Shown one piece after another: positions 57,101 through 64,000 of a stretch of DNA of 64,000 nt. A program made the translations under genes and the position numbers. The stretch comes from an uncultured Rhodopila sp. (GTDB taxonomy: Bacteria > Pseudomonadota > Alphaproteobacteria > Acetobacterales > Acetobacteraceae): contig CAINOE010000181.1 of NCBI GenBank assembly GCA_903851415.1, forward strand, positions 40,848 through 104,847, read 5' to 3'. The stretch's first letter is position 1; every line of letters starts with the position of its first letter. Below the pieces are notes generated by a model. It saw only the letters and a list, made by a program, of their open reading frames with translations. It was not told where the DNA came from and ran no database searches.

Positions 57101-57262
57101 TGGACGGTTTCGGCGGACTCCGCCGGTGCGGCAACATCCGCTTTCACGGTGCCGGCGGAGCCGCTTTTGGCCGGATTGGCGGCGATTGGGATCGGACCGA
57201 AGATCGTTGCCTACGAGCCGATACGGGCGGCGGAAGCCGAGCGGGCCGGAGCGGACTCATGA
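54113..57262 (+). CDS. WcbI-TPR-GT61 fusion protein
   Basis: 1049 residues in three parts. Residues 1 to about 270: a WcbI-like polysaccharide-biosynthesis domain opening RRIVFIGNCQMSILRNLYDR, with the nucleotide/CoA-site GNCQ motif. Residues about 290-660: roughly ten TPR motifs (for example AEAWSDLGTVLSRLNRSDNA). Residues about 690-1040: a glycosyltransferase family 61 (DUF563/EGT-like) domain with RYGIRTWGHWLGELLPKV near 785 and VLGSGLTGLMYAPRGVKVLT near 955. ATG at 54113 is chosen because the WcbI motif follows directly; the frame runs back to a GTG at 53999. No signal peptide, so a cytoplasmic enzyme is likely. Confidence 0.85.
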   Translation: MARRIVFIGNCQMSILRNLYDRFVTGVTDDDTYFLPTWTALDGQGAAALESADLLVDQVQSFSSEAIERPARIASIPRVPVPLVSATFLWPFAGSAHPLNADSPHLSGGPYPGELGDGFLNRMIKDEVSPEVALERYRQHDLGGPAALDRRYEIVMYQQRQRDAVCGYTVAGEIESRFRREPLFLSPHHPRQQITMVLAQQCLARIGAPQRSIDMLTRNMPGFLFPQDEQPIHPAVARHFGLAYINNETLYAWRGEGRFSFDEWVLRYMRYTWSPALFEGCRAVASDPLRSRAILSEVTERLPRSPLAKAGLAKACLALRDLEPAAAHIAAAIEISPNDPDFLRAAAFIASGRGRRDEAVKFAGQSANLDGGNSDALRLLARLQEDAGNLVDAEKTRRKLLDLRPDDAEAWSDLGTVLSRLNRSDNALACYRKAISLGPTLASGYFGASCVLAHLGRIQEAALAAEHAIARRPGVSAYLSHLGHLLSRLGRPEDAIDAMSRALEHDPCNAGIHNFVADVRLKSDHLSKQGLYHACRAADCAPEVASYQVKVAQLLTRHLRLVEAIEAYERAIGLQPRDWRLHSEMAGLFVRLGRLEDAASQLELARDCESPDASVAFDLGVVLAQMGRFADAASAVSRAICARPDEASFQTFKAELGDIIAGHRLALVEARFVATESRVIVDSDIITMPACIRYTNFQEVNPAFGRQHETQLYVERRRWLPDVRLCQLPAGTTLAVPNGDDFLPVTGQRVVAEQVRENWSYEDLTAAIESCTEQRAITQPCVLIGRYGIRTWGHWLGELLPKVVAVEARWPGRFCYGLPDRFAYDPAHDTAMQSLAYYGVSEDRLILLAPRTRYACSELHVVTSTWSKERVFHPAIAALMRERGPRDEEPAPGWLKAGLLRRATKTRNIVNLDEVEEILVHHGFTVVDIERLNFRQQVDLYKNADAIACVLGSGLTGLMYAPRGVKVLTMAPGEWGDLFFYSMMQERSAVFTDVRGWTVSADSAGAATSAFTVPAEPLLAGLAAIGIGPKIVAYEPIRAAEAERAGADS

Positions 57263-57543
57263 AGACTGCAAGCCGGATTTGCAGGGCATTACGTTGACCG
57301 GGGCGTTCCACATCGCAGGGCGTTTTGCAGCGGCCGAAGACCGAACCCGCGATGCCGATTCGGAGTCGGTTCAAACAATTTCCCGCCCGATAAGGGCCGG
57401 CCGGCTGGTCTCGTGTTGACAATGATCGCCGGCAATGCGAGTAATCGGCGAACCAATTTTTCCCGGCGTTCAGCCGCGGGGAATTCCATGCTGCGCATGG
57501 CGACGCCGGGCTTGCAACCGCACCAAACCTCGAGGTTTTCCGC

Positions 57544-58251
57544 ATGACCGAACCCAACCGTGCCACGACAAATTCGTCGCGCCGCATAAACAGGTTGAGC
57601 CGTGAATTCGGCTTTCGACGCTATTTGGAGATCGGGGTGCTGCACGGAAATACTTTCCTTGACGTGGAGGTGGCGGAGCGTACCGCCGTCGATCCCGGCT
57701 TCGCCTTTGACACCGACGCATACGCAAACGGGACAACGCGATTTTGTCGGCAAAGAAGCGATGATTTCTTTGCCGCGGAGCCGATACTGCCGGCCTATGA
57801 CGCGGCGCTTATCGATGGGATGCACACATTTGAGCAGGTCGTAAGAGATCTGTCGAATGTTTTGATCAGGACGCATCACCGCTCGGTCATTATCCTTGAT
57901 GATACAGTCCCTGACGATCTTTACTCCGTCATCAAGGATCCGAAGGCGTCCTATGAATACCGGAAAAAAGACGGTGTTCCGGCGCGCGGATGGCAGGGCG
58001 ACGTGTACAAGACGGTTTTCTATATTCACGATTTTCTGCCTTGCCTGAACTACAGGACGATCATGGGACGGGGGAATCCGCAAACGCTGGTTTGGCGGGC
58101 CAACGGGCTCAATCGATCGCCCCGGTTCGGCGACCTGGAGCGGATATCGCGCCTGACGTATACGGAGATTCATGAGCATTTCGCGACGATGCAGCCATGC
58201 TCCGAAGATGAAGCGCTGGCGATTTGCATCGCTGAAGTGAGCGCGCTTTGA
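57544..58251 (+). CDS. Class I SAM-dependent methyltransferase (Methyltransf_24-like)
   Basis: 235 residues. RRYLEIGVLHGNTFLDVEVA holds the SAM-binding E-x-G-x-x-x-G motif. YDAALIDGMHTFEQVVRDLSNV and VIILDDTVPDD are the post-motifs of the small-molecule/sugar methyltransferase group. It lies between the two multidomain glycosyltransferases, 281 bases after the first, so methylation of the glycan is likely. 57263-57543 holds nothing else recognisable. Confidence 0.8.
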   Translation: MTEPNRATTNSSRRINRLSREFGFRRYLEIGVLHGNTFLDVEVAERTAVDPGFAFDTDAYANGTTRFCRQRSDDFFAAEPILPAYDAALIDGMHTFEQVVRDLSNVLIRTHHRSVIILDDTVPDDLYSVIKDPKASYEYRKKDGVPARGWQGDVYKTVFYIHDFLPCLNYRTIMGRGNPQTLVWRANGLNRSPRFGDLERISRLTYTEIHEHFATMQPCSEDEALAICIAEVSAL

Positions 58252-58458
58252 CCGTCCCGTTCAGGCCGATGCGCCGTATCCCGGGCCTCCGGGCATTCGT
58301 TACGGACGGTCCGGACCGGAGGCTCAGCAGCGCTTGAGCAGGGAACTGAAATCTTCCGGGGCGGTGTCAGCGGCTGGCGGAGCGTTGCCGGCGGTCGCGG
58401 TTGTGGCACGCGTCGTCGCGGGACGGCATCGCCTTTGGCTGGGGCGCTAGGATCAGAG

Positions 58459-61113
58459 ATGGAACACGTGCAAGCTATCCTGGACGGTGCACGGCCGGAC
58501 AACAGTCCTCTGTTTCCGGTTGTTTGGTCTGAGCATCGCCTGGATACCCTCCGCAGGACCGTGGCCGGCGAAATTCAGGGCTACGCTCCCGTTGACGGTG
58601 CTCTGTCCCGCTTCCTGCTGTTATGCGCGAGCGGCGATTTCGATGCCGCCGAGGCGGGAATTCTCGATATCCTGCGCGCCAATGCGGAGGCGCTGCGGAG
58701 CAGCGGCGAGGTCTTCATCAGCTTGCTGAACGCTTTGTTCGTCGTCCAGCGTCTCGACCTCGTCGGAGGCTTGCTCCGGGACCGCTTCGGTTTCGCCGTC
58801 GATGTGAACGTTGCATTCAGCGACAACGGTCTCGGAGCCGGCATCCTGCGATGGACCATCTCGCCGGACGGCGGACATCAATTCGTGTTCGATGCGGGCG
58901 TGCTGCGGACTGATGCAACGCGCAACGAAATTCTGAACTTCTACTGGATATTCCCGCTTCTGGCGCATTATGCCGGTCGGGGCGAGCAGGAAACCGGCAG
59001 CATTCTTCTTAACCGGGAGGACATCGGCCGGAAGCCGGGCCTGGCGTATTGCGATTTCAGGCCGGACTTCTTTCTTATTCCGGATGCGGGCTTCGTGGCG
59101 AGCAACGGCTATCATTGGTCGCGACATGTTCTTGGCGAGAAACAGCTTGCCTGGGCCGATCGGCGTCCCGTCGCGTTCTGGCGGGGCGCGACGACCGGCA
59201 TGAAGCCGAGCCCTGCCGCATGGCGAGCGCTTGAGAGGGTCAGGCTGTGCGAACTTGCCCGGTCGCACGAGGCCACCGGGCTGTTCGATGTCGGCCTCAG
59301 CAACATCGTTCAACTCACCGATCCCGACGCGATCAGGGAGATCATGGAATCCGGCCTGCTGCTGGGCAGGGTTCCGTGGGAGGACTGGGGGCAATACCGA
59401 TACCTGATTGATATAGACGGCAACTCCAGCCCCTACTCGAATCTCGTCCAGCGTCTGCTGACCGGCAGTCCGGTGCTGAAGGTCGAGTCGCCGCGCGGGT
59501 TGATGCAGTGGTTCTATTCCGAGCTGATCCCGTGGCACAACTATGTTCCGATAGCGGCGGATATGTCCGACCTCTTGGACAAGGTGCGATGGCTCCGGTG
59601 CAATGACGAATTTGCGCAGCGGATCGGACAAAACGGCCGGGCACTGGCTGAGCGCCTGACTCTCGAACGTGAGATGGAACGAAGTGTGCCGGTGATTTCC
59701 GCGGCGTTCCGTTACTTTCGTGCTCCGGGAACCTATACCCTTCCGTTCGGAATGCCCCCGCGGCCCACCGGGCTTCAGCGGGATGAAGTCCCGGGGCGCC
59801 CTGTTGCTCCGGGCGCTGGCCGCGATAGCCGGCCGCCTGCCGACCGCCACCATTCCGTTGAGATGACGATGCTGGCACGGGACGCCGGGTTGTTCGCCAG
59901 GAAGCGGGCGATCGAAGCCAACTTTGCCGGGCCTCGGGACTCCGCTGCCGAAGAAGAGTACTTGTCCCTGCTGGGGAAGATTAACCGGGAATATTGCGGC
60001 ATCCTTGACTTTCGTTGGCCCGGCGTTCCGTCTCCGCTTTACATGCGTTGCGGTTCATCCGATTTGGCAAACTTCGGGCAGATGTTTCTGAACCAGGAAT
60101 ACGGCTTCCCGCTTCCGGTTGCGCCCGCAAGAATACTGGATCTCGGCGCCTACGCCGGCTATGCGGCAGTCTATTTGTCGATCCGCTTCCCCCGGGCGGA
60201 AATTGTCAGCATCGAGCCTTCGCCTGCCAACTTTCAGATGCTGACATTGAACACCGGGGCCTATGGCCGGGTTCGCCGCCTGAACGTAGCGGTTTGGGGG
60301 CATAGGTCCAGTCTCAGGATCGCCGACACGTCCGGCGGCGATTGGGGTATCCGGTTGGCGGAGAATGACGATCCCGAGGCGGGGATTCCCGGTCTGTCGA
60401 TCGTTGATATTCTCGCGCGCGTCGGGTGGGACAGGTGCGATTACCTTAAATGCGACATCGAGGGCGCCGAGGCGGGCGTTTTTGCCGAATCCGGCACTTT
60501 GATCGCGGACATGGTCCAATACTGCGCGGTGGAAACCCACGATGCGATCGACCCGGACAGCAGCCGGATGGTCAAGGCCGCCTTCAGCGGCGAGCATTTT
60601 GTCAACACGAGGAACGGCGAGTTTGAAGTCTTCGTTCGCAGGGATGCGTTTCAGGTCTCGGACCGAACGGCGGCGCGCGTCAGCCTGCTGCGGCCGGAGA
60701 AAGGTCTGAGAAGGCTGACGCTTACCAACGTCCGGGAAGAGGGTTGGGCGTACTCGATGTTTGGCGGCGAAAGCTGTCAGCTTCACCCGGCCAACGTGGG
60801 GCAGGCACCCCCGGAATTGGCAGCAATTGTCGATCTCGACGGCCAAACGGCATTCGTCAGTGACGTGGAAGTGGTGAATCCGCACGGATTTTCCGTCGAC
60901 TTTATGGTTCAGGTGATCCGCGTTGCCGACGATGCCGAAATCGCCAATGCCAGAATAAGCGTGGCCGCGGGCGACAGGCAGCGGTGGACTGTGCCATTGG
61001 GCAGCCCGGCGCCTGGTCCATACCGTGTGATCTTGCGGACGGTCATGGCGGCCGGCTCAAGATCAAACCACCAGGCTAACGCAAACTGGATCGCTCCACA
61101 TTTTCACGGCTAA
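58459..61113 (+). CDS. GT90-FkbM fusion protein with C-terminal beta domain
   Basis: 884 residues. About 80-440 is a GT90 (CAP10/LpsA-like) domain: RRPVAFWRGATTGMKPS near 240, YLIDIDGNSSPYSNLVQRLL near 315, then WFYSELIPWHNYVPI. About 535-730 is an FkbM methyltransferase: ILDLGAYAGYAAVYLSIRFP near 560 and YLKCDIEGAEAGVFAESG. About 750-884 is an unrecognised beta-rich domain. AGGA lies five bases before the ATG at 58459; a TTG at 58435 is the only upstream option. Likely a cytoplasmic enzyme that adds and methylates a sugar. Confidence 0.85.
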   Translation: MEHVQAILDGARPDNSPLFPVVWSEHRLDTLRRTVAGEIQGYAPVDGALSRFLLLCASGDFDAAEAGILDILRANAEALRSSGEVFISLLNALFVVQRLDLVGGLLRDRFGFAVDVNVAFSDNGLGAGILRWTISPDGGHQFVFDAGVLRTDATRNEILNFYWIFPLLAHYAGRGEQETGSILLNREDIGRKPGLAYCDFRPDFFLIPDAGFVASNGYHWSRHVLGEKQLAWADRRPVAFWRGATTGMKPSPAAWRALERVRLCELARSHEATGLFDVGLSNIVQLTDPDAIREIMESGLLLGRVPWEDWGQYRYLIDIDGNSSPYSNLVQRLLTGSPVLKVESPRGLMQWFYSELIPWHNYVPIAADMSDLLDKVRWLRCNDEFAQRIGQNGRALAERLTLEREMERSVPVISAAFRYFRAPGTYTLPFGMPPRPTGLQRDEVPGRPVAPGAGRDSRPPADRHHSVEMTMLARDAGLFARKRAIEANFAGPRDSAAEEEYLSLLGKINREYCGILDFRWPGVPSPLYMRCGSSDLANFGQMFLNQEYGFPLPVAPARILDLGAYAGYAAVYLSIRFPRAEIVSIEPSPANFQMLTLNTGAYGRVRRLNVAVWGHRSSLRIADTSGGDWGIRLAENDDPEAGIPGLSIVDILARVGWDRCDYLKCDIEGAEAGVFAESGTLIADMVQYCAVETHDAIDPDSSRMVKAAFSGEHFVNTRNGEFEVFVRRDAFQVSDRTAARVSLLRPEKGLRRLTLTNVREEGWAYSMFGGESCQLHPANVGQAPPELAAIVDLDGQTAFVSDVEVVNPHGFSVDFMVQVIRVADDAEIANARISVAAGDRQRWTVPLGSPAPGPYRVILRTVMAAGSRSNHQANANWIAPHFHG

Positions 61114-61136
61114 GGCGACGCCCAAGAACTACCGCT

Positions 61137-62168
61137 TCACGGGGCGTGATCCCCAAAACCGTCATCGCCCGGCCTGTCCGGGCCACCTATCCCGGCCCGT
61201 GCTTGCATAGGTGGCCCGGACCGGCTCAGCAGCGCCTCGAAATAGGCAACCGTCCGCCGCAATCCCTCCTCCAGCGGCACAGCCGGCGCCCAACCCAGCT
61301 CCCGCTTTGCCATCGCAATGTCCGGGCAGCGCTGCAGCGGATCGTCCTGCGGCAAGGGCTTATGCACGATCCGCGACTTCGCATTCACCAGATCAATCAC
61401 CCGCTCCGCCAGTTCGCGCACCGGAATCTCGTGCGGATTGCCGATATTCATCGGCCCGGTCACCTCCGGTCCGGTTGCCATCAACCGGATCAGACCGTCC
61501 ACCAGATCCTCGACGTAACAAAAAGCCCGGGTCTGCATCCCGTCCCCGTACAGCGTGATATCCTCGCCCCGGAGCGCCTGCACAATAAAATTGGACACCA
61601 CCCGACCGTCATTCGGATGCATCCGGGGACCATAGGTATTGAAAATCCGCGCCACCTTGATCCGCACCTTGTGCTGCCGGTGGTAATCGAAAAACAATGT
61701 CTCCGCGCAACGCTTGCCCTCATCGTAGCAGGCGCGCGGGCCGAGCGGATTGACATTCCCCCGATAATCCTCGGTCTGCGGATGCACCGTCGGGTCGCCA
61801 TACACCTCGCTGGTGGAGGATTGCAGGATCGTAGCGCCGATGCGCTTGGCGAGGCCCAGCATATTGATCGCGCCGATGACGCTGGTCTTGGTCGTCTGGA
61901 CCGGATCGAACTGGTAATGCACCGGCGAGGCCGGGCAGGCCAGGTTGTAGATCTCGTCAACCTCAACGTACAAGGGAAACGTTACATCGTGACGCAGCGC
62001 CTCGAAGTTCGGATTGCCGAGCAGGTGGGCGATGTTGTCCTTGCGGCCGGTGAAGTAATTATCCACGCACAGGACGTCGTCCCCAGCGGCCGCGAGCCGA
62101 TCGCACAGATGCGAGCCGAGGAAACCGGCACCGCCGGTGACCAGAACGCGTTTGCGGGTCAGGGACAT
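61137..62168 (-). CDS. UDP-glucuronate decarboxylase (UDP-xylose synthase)
   Basis: 343 residues of the extended short-chain dehydrogenase family. NAD motif TGGAGFLGSHLCDRL (11-25), catalytic Tyr-Lys in CYDEGKRCAE near 147-152, and the UXS signatures YNLACPASPVHYQ and NTYGPRMHPNDGRVVSNF. It converts UDP-glucuronate to UDP-xylose. The last 27 residues (SGPPMQARAGIGGPDRPGDD and on) are encoded by a dispersed palindrome inserted at the gene's 3' end. The natural C terminus would be near AYFEALLSR. It is followed by ugd upstream in the same direction. Confidence 0.93.
   Translation of the reverse strand: MSLTRKRVLVTGGAGFLGSHLCDRLAAAGDDVLCVDNYFTGRKDNIAHLLGNPNFEALRHDVTFPLYVEVDEIYNLACPASPVHYQFDPVQTTKTSVIGAINMLGLAKRIGATILQSSTSEVYGDPTVHPQTEDYRGNVNPLGPRACYDEGKRCAETLFFDYHRQHKVRIKVARIFNTYGPRMHPNDGRVVSNFIVQALRGEDITLYGDGMQTRAFCYVEDLVDGLIRLMATGPEVTGPMNIGNPHEIPVRELAERVIDLVNAKSRIVHKPLPQDDPLQRCPDIAMAKRELGWAPAVPLEEGLRRTVAYFEALLSRSGPPMQARAGIGGPDRPGDDGFGDHAP
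61160..61224. repeat. Dispersed palindromic repeat, copy 6 (inside a coding sequence)
   Basis: CGTCATCGCCCGGCCTGTCC (61160-61179) matches the left arm, and CATAGGTGGCCCGGACCGG (to 61224) the inner right arm. It overlaps the last codons of the UDP-glucuronate decarboxylase gene. Confidence 0.8.
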
Positions 62169-62199
62169 GTCATGCCTCGACTATAAGCCGTTGCCGGTA

Positions 62200-63507
62200 T
62201 CACGCACGTCCAATCCCGTGATACTCGAACCCGCCCGCCCGCATCGCCGCCGGATCATACACGTTTCGCAGGTCCACCAGCACGCGCCCGCGCATTGCGT
62301 CTCCCAGCCGCGCTGCCGACAACGCCCGGAACTCGTTCCATTCCGTAATCAGCACAAGCGCGTCCGCCCCCGCGGCCGCATCCAAAGCGTCCGAGCAGTA
62401 CACCACCGAATCCGGCAGCAGCGGCCGCGCCTGCGCCATCCCCTCCGGGTCGAACGCCCGGATGCGCGCGCCATCGCCGGCCAGACGGGACACGATCGCC
62501 AAAGACGGCGAATCGCGCATGTCATCGGTCTCCGGCTTGAAGGTCAGCCCCAGCACGGCGATCGTCTTGCCGCGCACGGACCCGCCGCAGGCGGCGATGA
62601 CCCGCATCGCCATACTCGATTTGCGCGCGTCGTTGACCGCGACGGTCGCCTCCACCAGCCGCGAGGGCGCGCCGAAATCCTGCGCCGTGCGCACCAGCGC
62701 CAGCGTGTCCTTCGGGAAGCACGATCCGCCATAGCCCGGCCCCGGGTGCAGGAATTTCCGCCCGATCCGCCCGTCCAGGCCAATGCCGCGCGCCACGTCG
62801 TGCACGTCGGCCCCGACTTTTTCGCATAGATCCGCCATCTCGTTGATGAAGGTGACCTTCATCGCCAGGAACGCGTTGGCGGCGTATTTCGTCAGCTCCG
62901 CCGTCTCGATCGAGGTGAACACGATCGGCGCCTCGATCAGATACAACGGGCGGTACAGCACCCGCATTGCCGCCCGCGCCCGTTCGGTTTCCGCGCCGAT
63001 GACCACCCGGTCGGGCCGCATGAAATCGCCGATGGCGTTGCCCTCGCGCAGGAACTCGGGGTTCGAGGCGACATCGAACTCAAGATCCGGACGGGCCGAG
63101 CGAACGATCTCCTCGATGCGCCGCCCGGTGCCGACGGGAACGGTGGATTTGGTGACGATCACGGCATAGCCGGTCAGCGCGTGCGCCACCTGCTCGGCCG
63201 CGGCATAGACATAGGTCAGGTCGGCATGGCCATCGCCGCGCCGGGTCGGGGTGCCGACGGCGATGAACACGGCTTCGGCGCCGGCGACAGCGGTTGCCAG
63301 ATCGGCGGTGAACGTCAGCCGGCCGGCGGCGACATTTTCATGCACCAGCTTTTCCAGCCCGGGTTCGTAGATTGGCATGCGGCCGTCGCGGAGCGCTGCG
63401 AGCTTCGCGGCATCGGCCTCGACCACGGTGACCTCCGTGCCGAATTCGGCAAAGCAGGCGCCGGATACGAGGCCCACATAGCCGCCGCCGATCATGGTAA
63501 TGCGCAC
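62200..63507 (-). CDS. ugd: UDP-glucose 6-dehydrogenase
   Basis: 435 residues. The Rossmann motif MIGGGYVGLVSGACFAEFG is N-terminal, and VAVGTPTRRGDGHADLTYV follows. The active-site Cys lies in GYGGSCFPKDTLAL near 259. A C-terminal UDP-binding domain contains LGLTFKPETDDMRDSPSL. It oxidises UDP-glucose to UDP-glucuronate, the substrate of the decarboxylase encoded 31 bases downstream. Together they make UDP-xylose. Confidence 0.96.
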   Translation of the reverse strand: MRITMIGGGYVGLVSGACFAEFGTEVTVVEADAAKLAALRDGRMPIYEPGLEKLVHENVAAGRLTFTADLATAVAGAEAVFIAVGTPTRRGDGHADLTYVYAAAEQVAHALTGYAVIVTKSTVPVGTGRRIEEIVRSARPDLEFDVASNPEFLREGNAIGDFMRPDRVVIGAETERARAAMRVLYRPLYLIEAPIVFTSIETAELTKYAANAFLAMKVTFINEMADLCEKVGADVHDVARGIGLDGRIGRKFLHPGPGYGGSCFPKDTLALVRTAQDFGAPSRLVEATVAVNDARKSSMAMRVIAACGGSVRGKTIAVLGLTFKPETDDMRDSPSLAIVSRLAGDGARIRAFDPEGMAQARPLLPDSVVYCSDALDAAAGADALVLITEWNEFRALSAARLGDAMRGRVLVDLRNVYDPAAMRAGGFEYHGIGRA

Positions 63508-63741
63508 GTCGTTGGGTCCTTGAGGCGATAGTGAGATGGATTCAGCACAAGGCGGCGGAGGTTGCCAGCGATTTTCCGGCGGGCAAGGGGCTGTGCCGGC
63601 GCTTCACGCGGTTTCAATCGGCTGCACGCTTTCGTCCAGGTTGCCGCATTCGATCCGATTGGTCCGCCTGCCACCCGATGCCTCGCATGTCACTGGCCGA
63701 TCGCGTGAACCCATCCGGACAGCCCCCGGCCGGTGACGCAG

Positions 63742-63826
63742 ATGCATCCTCTCCCCATAGAGCCTACGCCGATCTTCACGCCCGGGCAGGGCCAGTTGCT
63801 TGCCTACATCCACGCCTACACATTGC
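63742..63826 (+). pseudogene. Winged-helix (LexA/MarR-like) gene fragment, 5' part
   Basis: The first 28 codons read MHPLPIEPTPIFTPGQGQLL, then AYIHAYTLH. FTPxQGQxLAxIxxYT is the opening of a small winged-helix family that normally continues PPAEADMQRYF. Here the reading changes at about 63826 to hrpB sequence in another frame. The 230 bases before it (63508-63741) hold nothing recognised. Confidence 0.5.
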
Positions 63827-64000
63827 ATCCTCATGCTGGAACCCCGCCGCCTCGCCACCCGCGCCGCCGCCGCCCGCATGACCTTCCTGCGCGATGAACC
63901 GGTAGGAAAAACCATCGGCTACCGCACCCGCCTCGACGGCGCCGGCTCCGCCGAAACCCGGGTCGAAGTCATCACCGAGGGTCTGCTGCTCCGCCGCCTG
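63827..64000 (+). pseudogene. hrpB: 5'-truncated hrpB (ATP-dependent RNA helicase), continues beyond window
   Basis: Reading from 63827 gives ILMLEPRRLATRAAAARMTF, then LRDEPVGKTIGYRTRLDG and TRVEVITEGLLLRRL, running off the window. This is the HrpB helicase from motif Ia through motif Ib. The preceding 50-60 residues, including Walker A (motif I), are absent. The upstream DNA encodes a winged-helix fragment instead. If no other start restores motif I, the protein cannot bind ATP. Confidence 0.65.

Noticed and set aside
63604..63915. Minus-strand frame containing CVGVDVGK, reminiscent of an IS110 transposase start
   Set aside because: Only eight residues fit, no further transposase motif follows, and the plus strand here carries better-supported winged-helix and hrpB sequence.

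Overview
The window is high-GC alphaproteobacterial DNA. An Acetobacteraceae/Rhodospirillales-like chromosome is the best guess. The reasons are strong G/C bias at third codon positions, dense ATGA/GTGA-coupled operons, gyrB and recF as neighbours, a PEP-CTERM protein, a phasin, and paired DUF1501/DUF1800 genes. No phage, plasmid, CRISPR array, rRNA or intact insertion sequence was seen. One tRNA (Ser, anticodon CGA) is present.

Layout. 1-2.1 kb: a secreted YVTN/YncE-type propeller and the start of a secreted phosphoesterase. 2.3-11.3 kb: a type II secretion locus split into three operons (E-F-I-J-K on the minus strand, a small exported protein plus H on the plus strand, L-M-C/N-like on the plus strand), with a nitroreductase between. 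GspD, GspG and the prepilin peptidase are not here. 11.4-13.6 kb: tRNA-Ser and a MoxR ATPase/VWA pair. 14-19.3 kb: a PEP-CTERM protein, a histidine acid phosphatase, a decayed GMC oxidoreductase, a cupin, a Uma2 protein and a ketopantoate-reductase-like enzyme. 19.6-24.3 kb: a minus-strand operon with an aliphatic-sulfonate/nitrate-type ABC transporter, a YncE-like propeller and an amidohydrolase. 24.8-29.2 kb: a complete branched-chain amino-acid-type ABC operon (livHMGF plus binding protein).

29.4-33.3 kb is a decayed accessory patch: Uma2, a truncated HepT-like toxin, a damaged ParD/ParE pair, a PIN-type toxin-antitoxin pair, and a diverged copy of the last 25 codons of gyrB. Together with gyrB itself, this copy brackets the patch. 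33.3-38.2 kb: gyrB, recF and a divergent FAD monooxygenase. 38.4-40.8 kb: a tiny membrane protein, an orphan binding protein, a small hypothetical protein and a phasin. 41.4-46.7 kb: a stress module (CBS protein, accessory FtsH, host-attachment-family protein, Hsp20, hypothetical, cytochrome c, ModA-like) with two FNR/FixK-like boxes. 46.8-50 kb: tandemly duplicated Uma2 genes and the ABC-F factor EttA. 50.1-52.6 kb: DUF1501/DUF1800 pair.

52.8-63.5 kb looks like a glycan-assembly locus: a TPR protein, a 1049-residue WcbI-TPR-GT61 fusion, a methyltransferase, an 884-residue GT90-FkbM fusion, UDP-glucuronate decarboxylase and UDP-glucose dehydrogenase. The last two make UDP-xylose, and both glycosyltransferase families include known xylosyltransferases, so a methylated xylose-containing glycan is a reasonable hypothesis. 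The window ends in a broken junction between a winged-helix gene fragment and a 5'-truncated hrpB.

A family of dispersed palindromes (arms like GTCATGGCCCGGCTTGTCCG) occurs in at least six places. One copy supplies the C-terminal tail of the UDP-glucuronate decarboxylase. Protein families are assigned by recognition of sequence motifs only; no database search was run.
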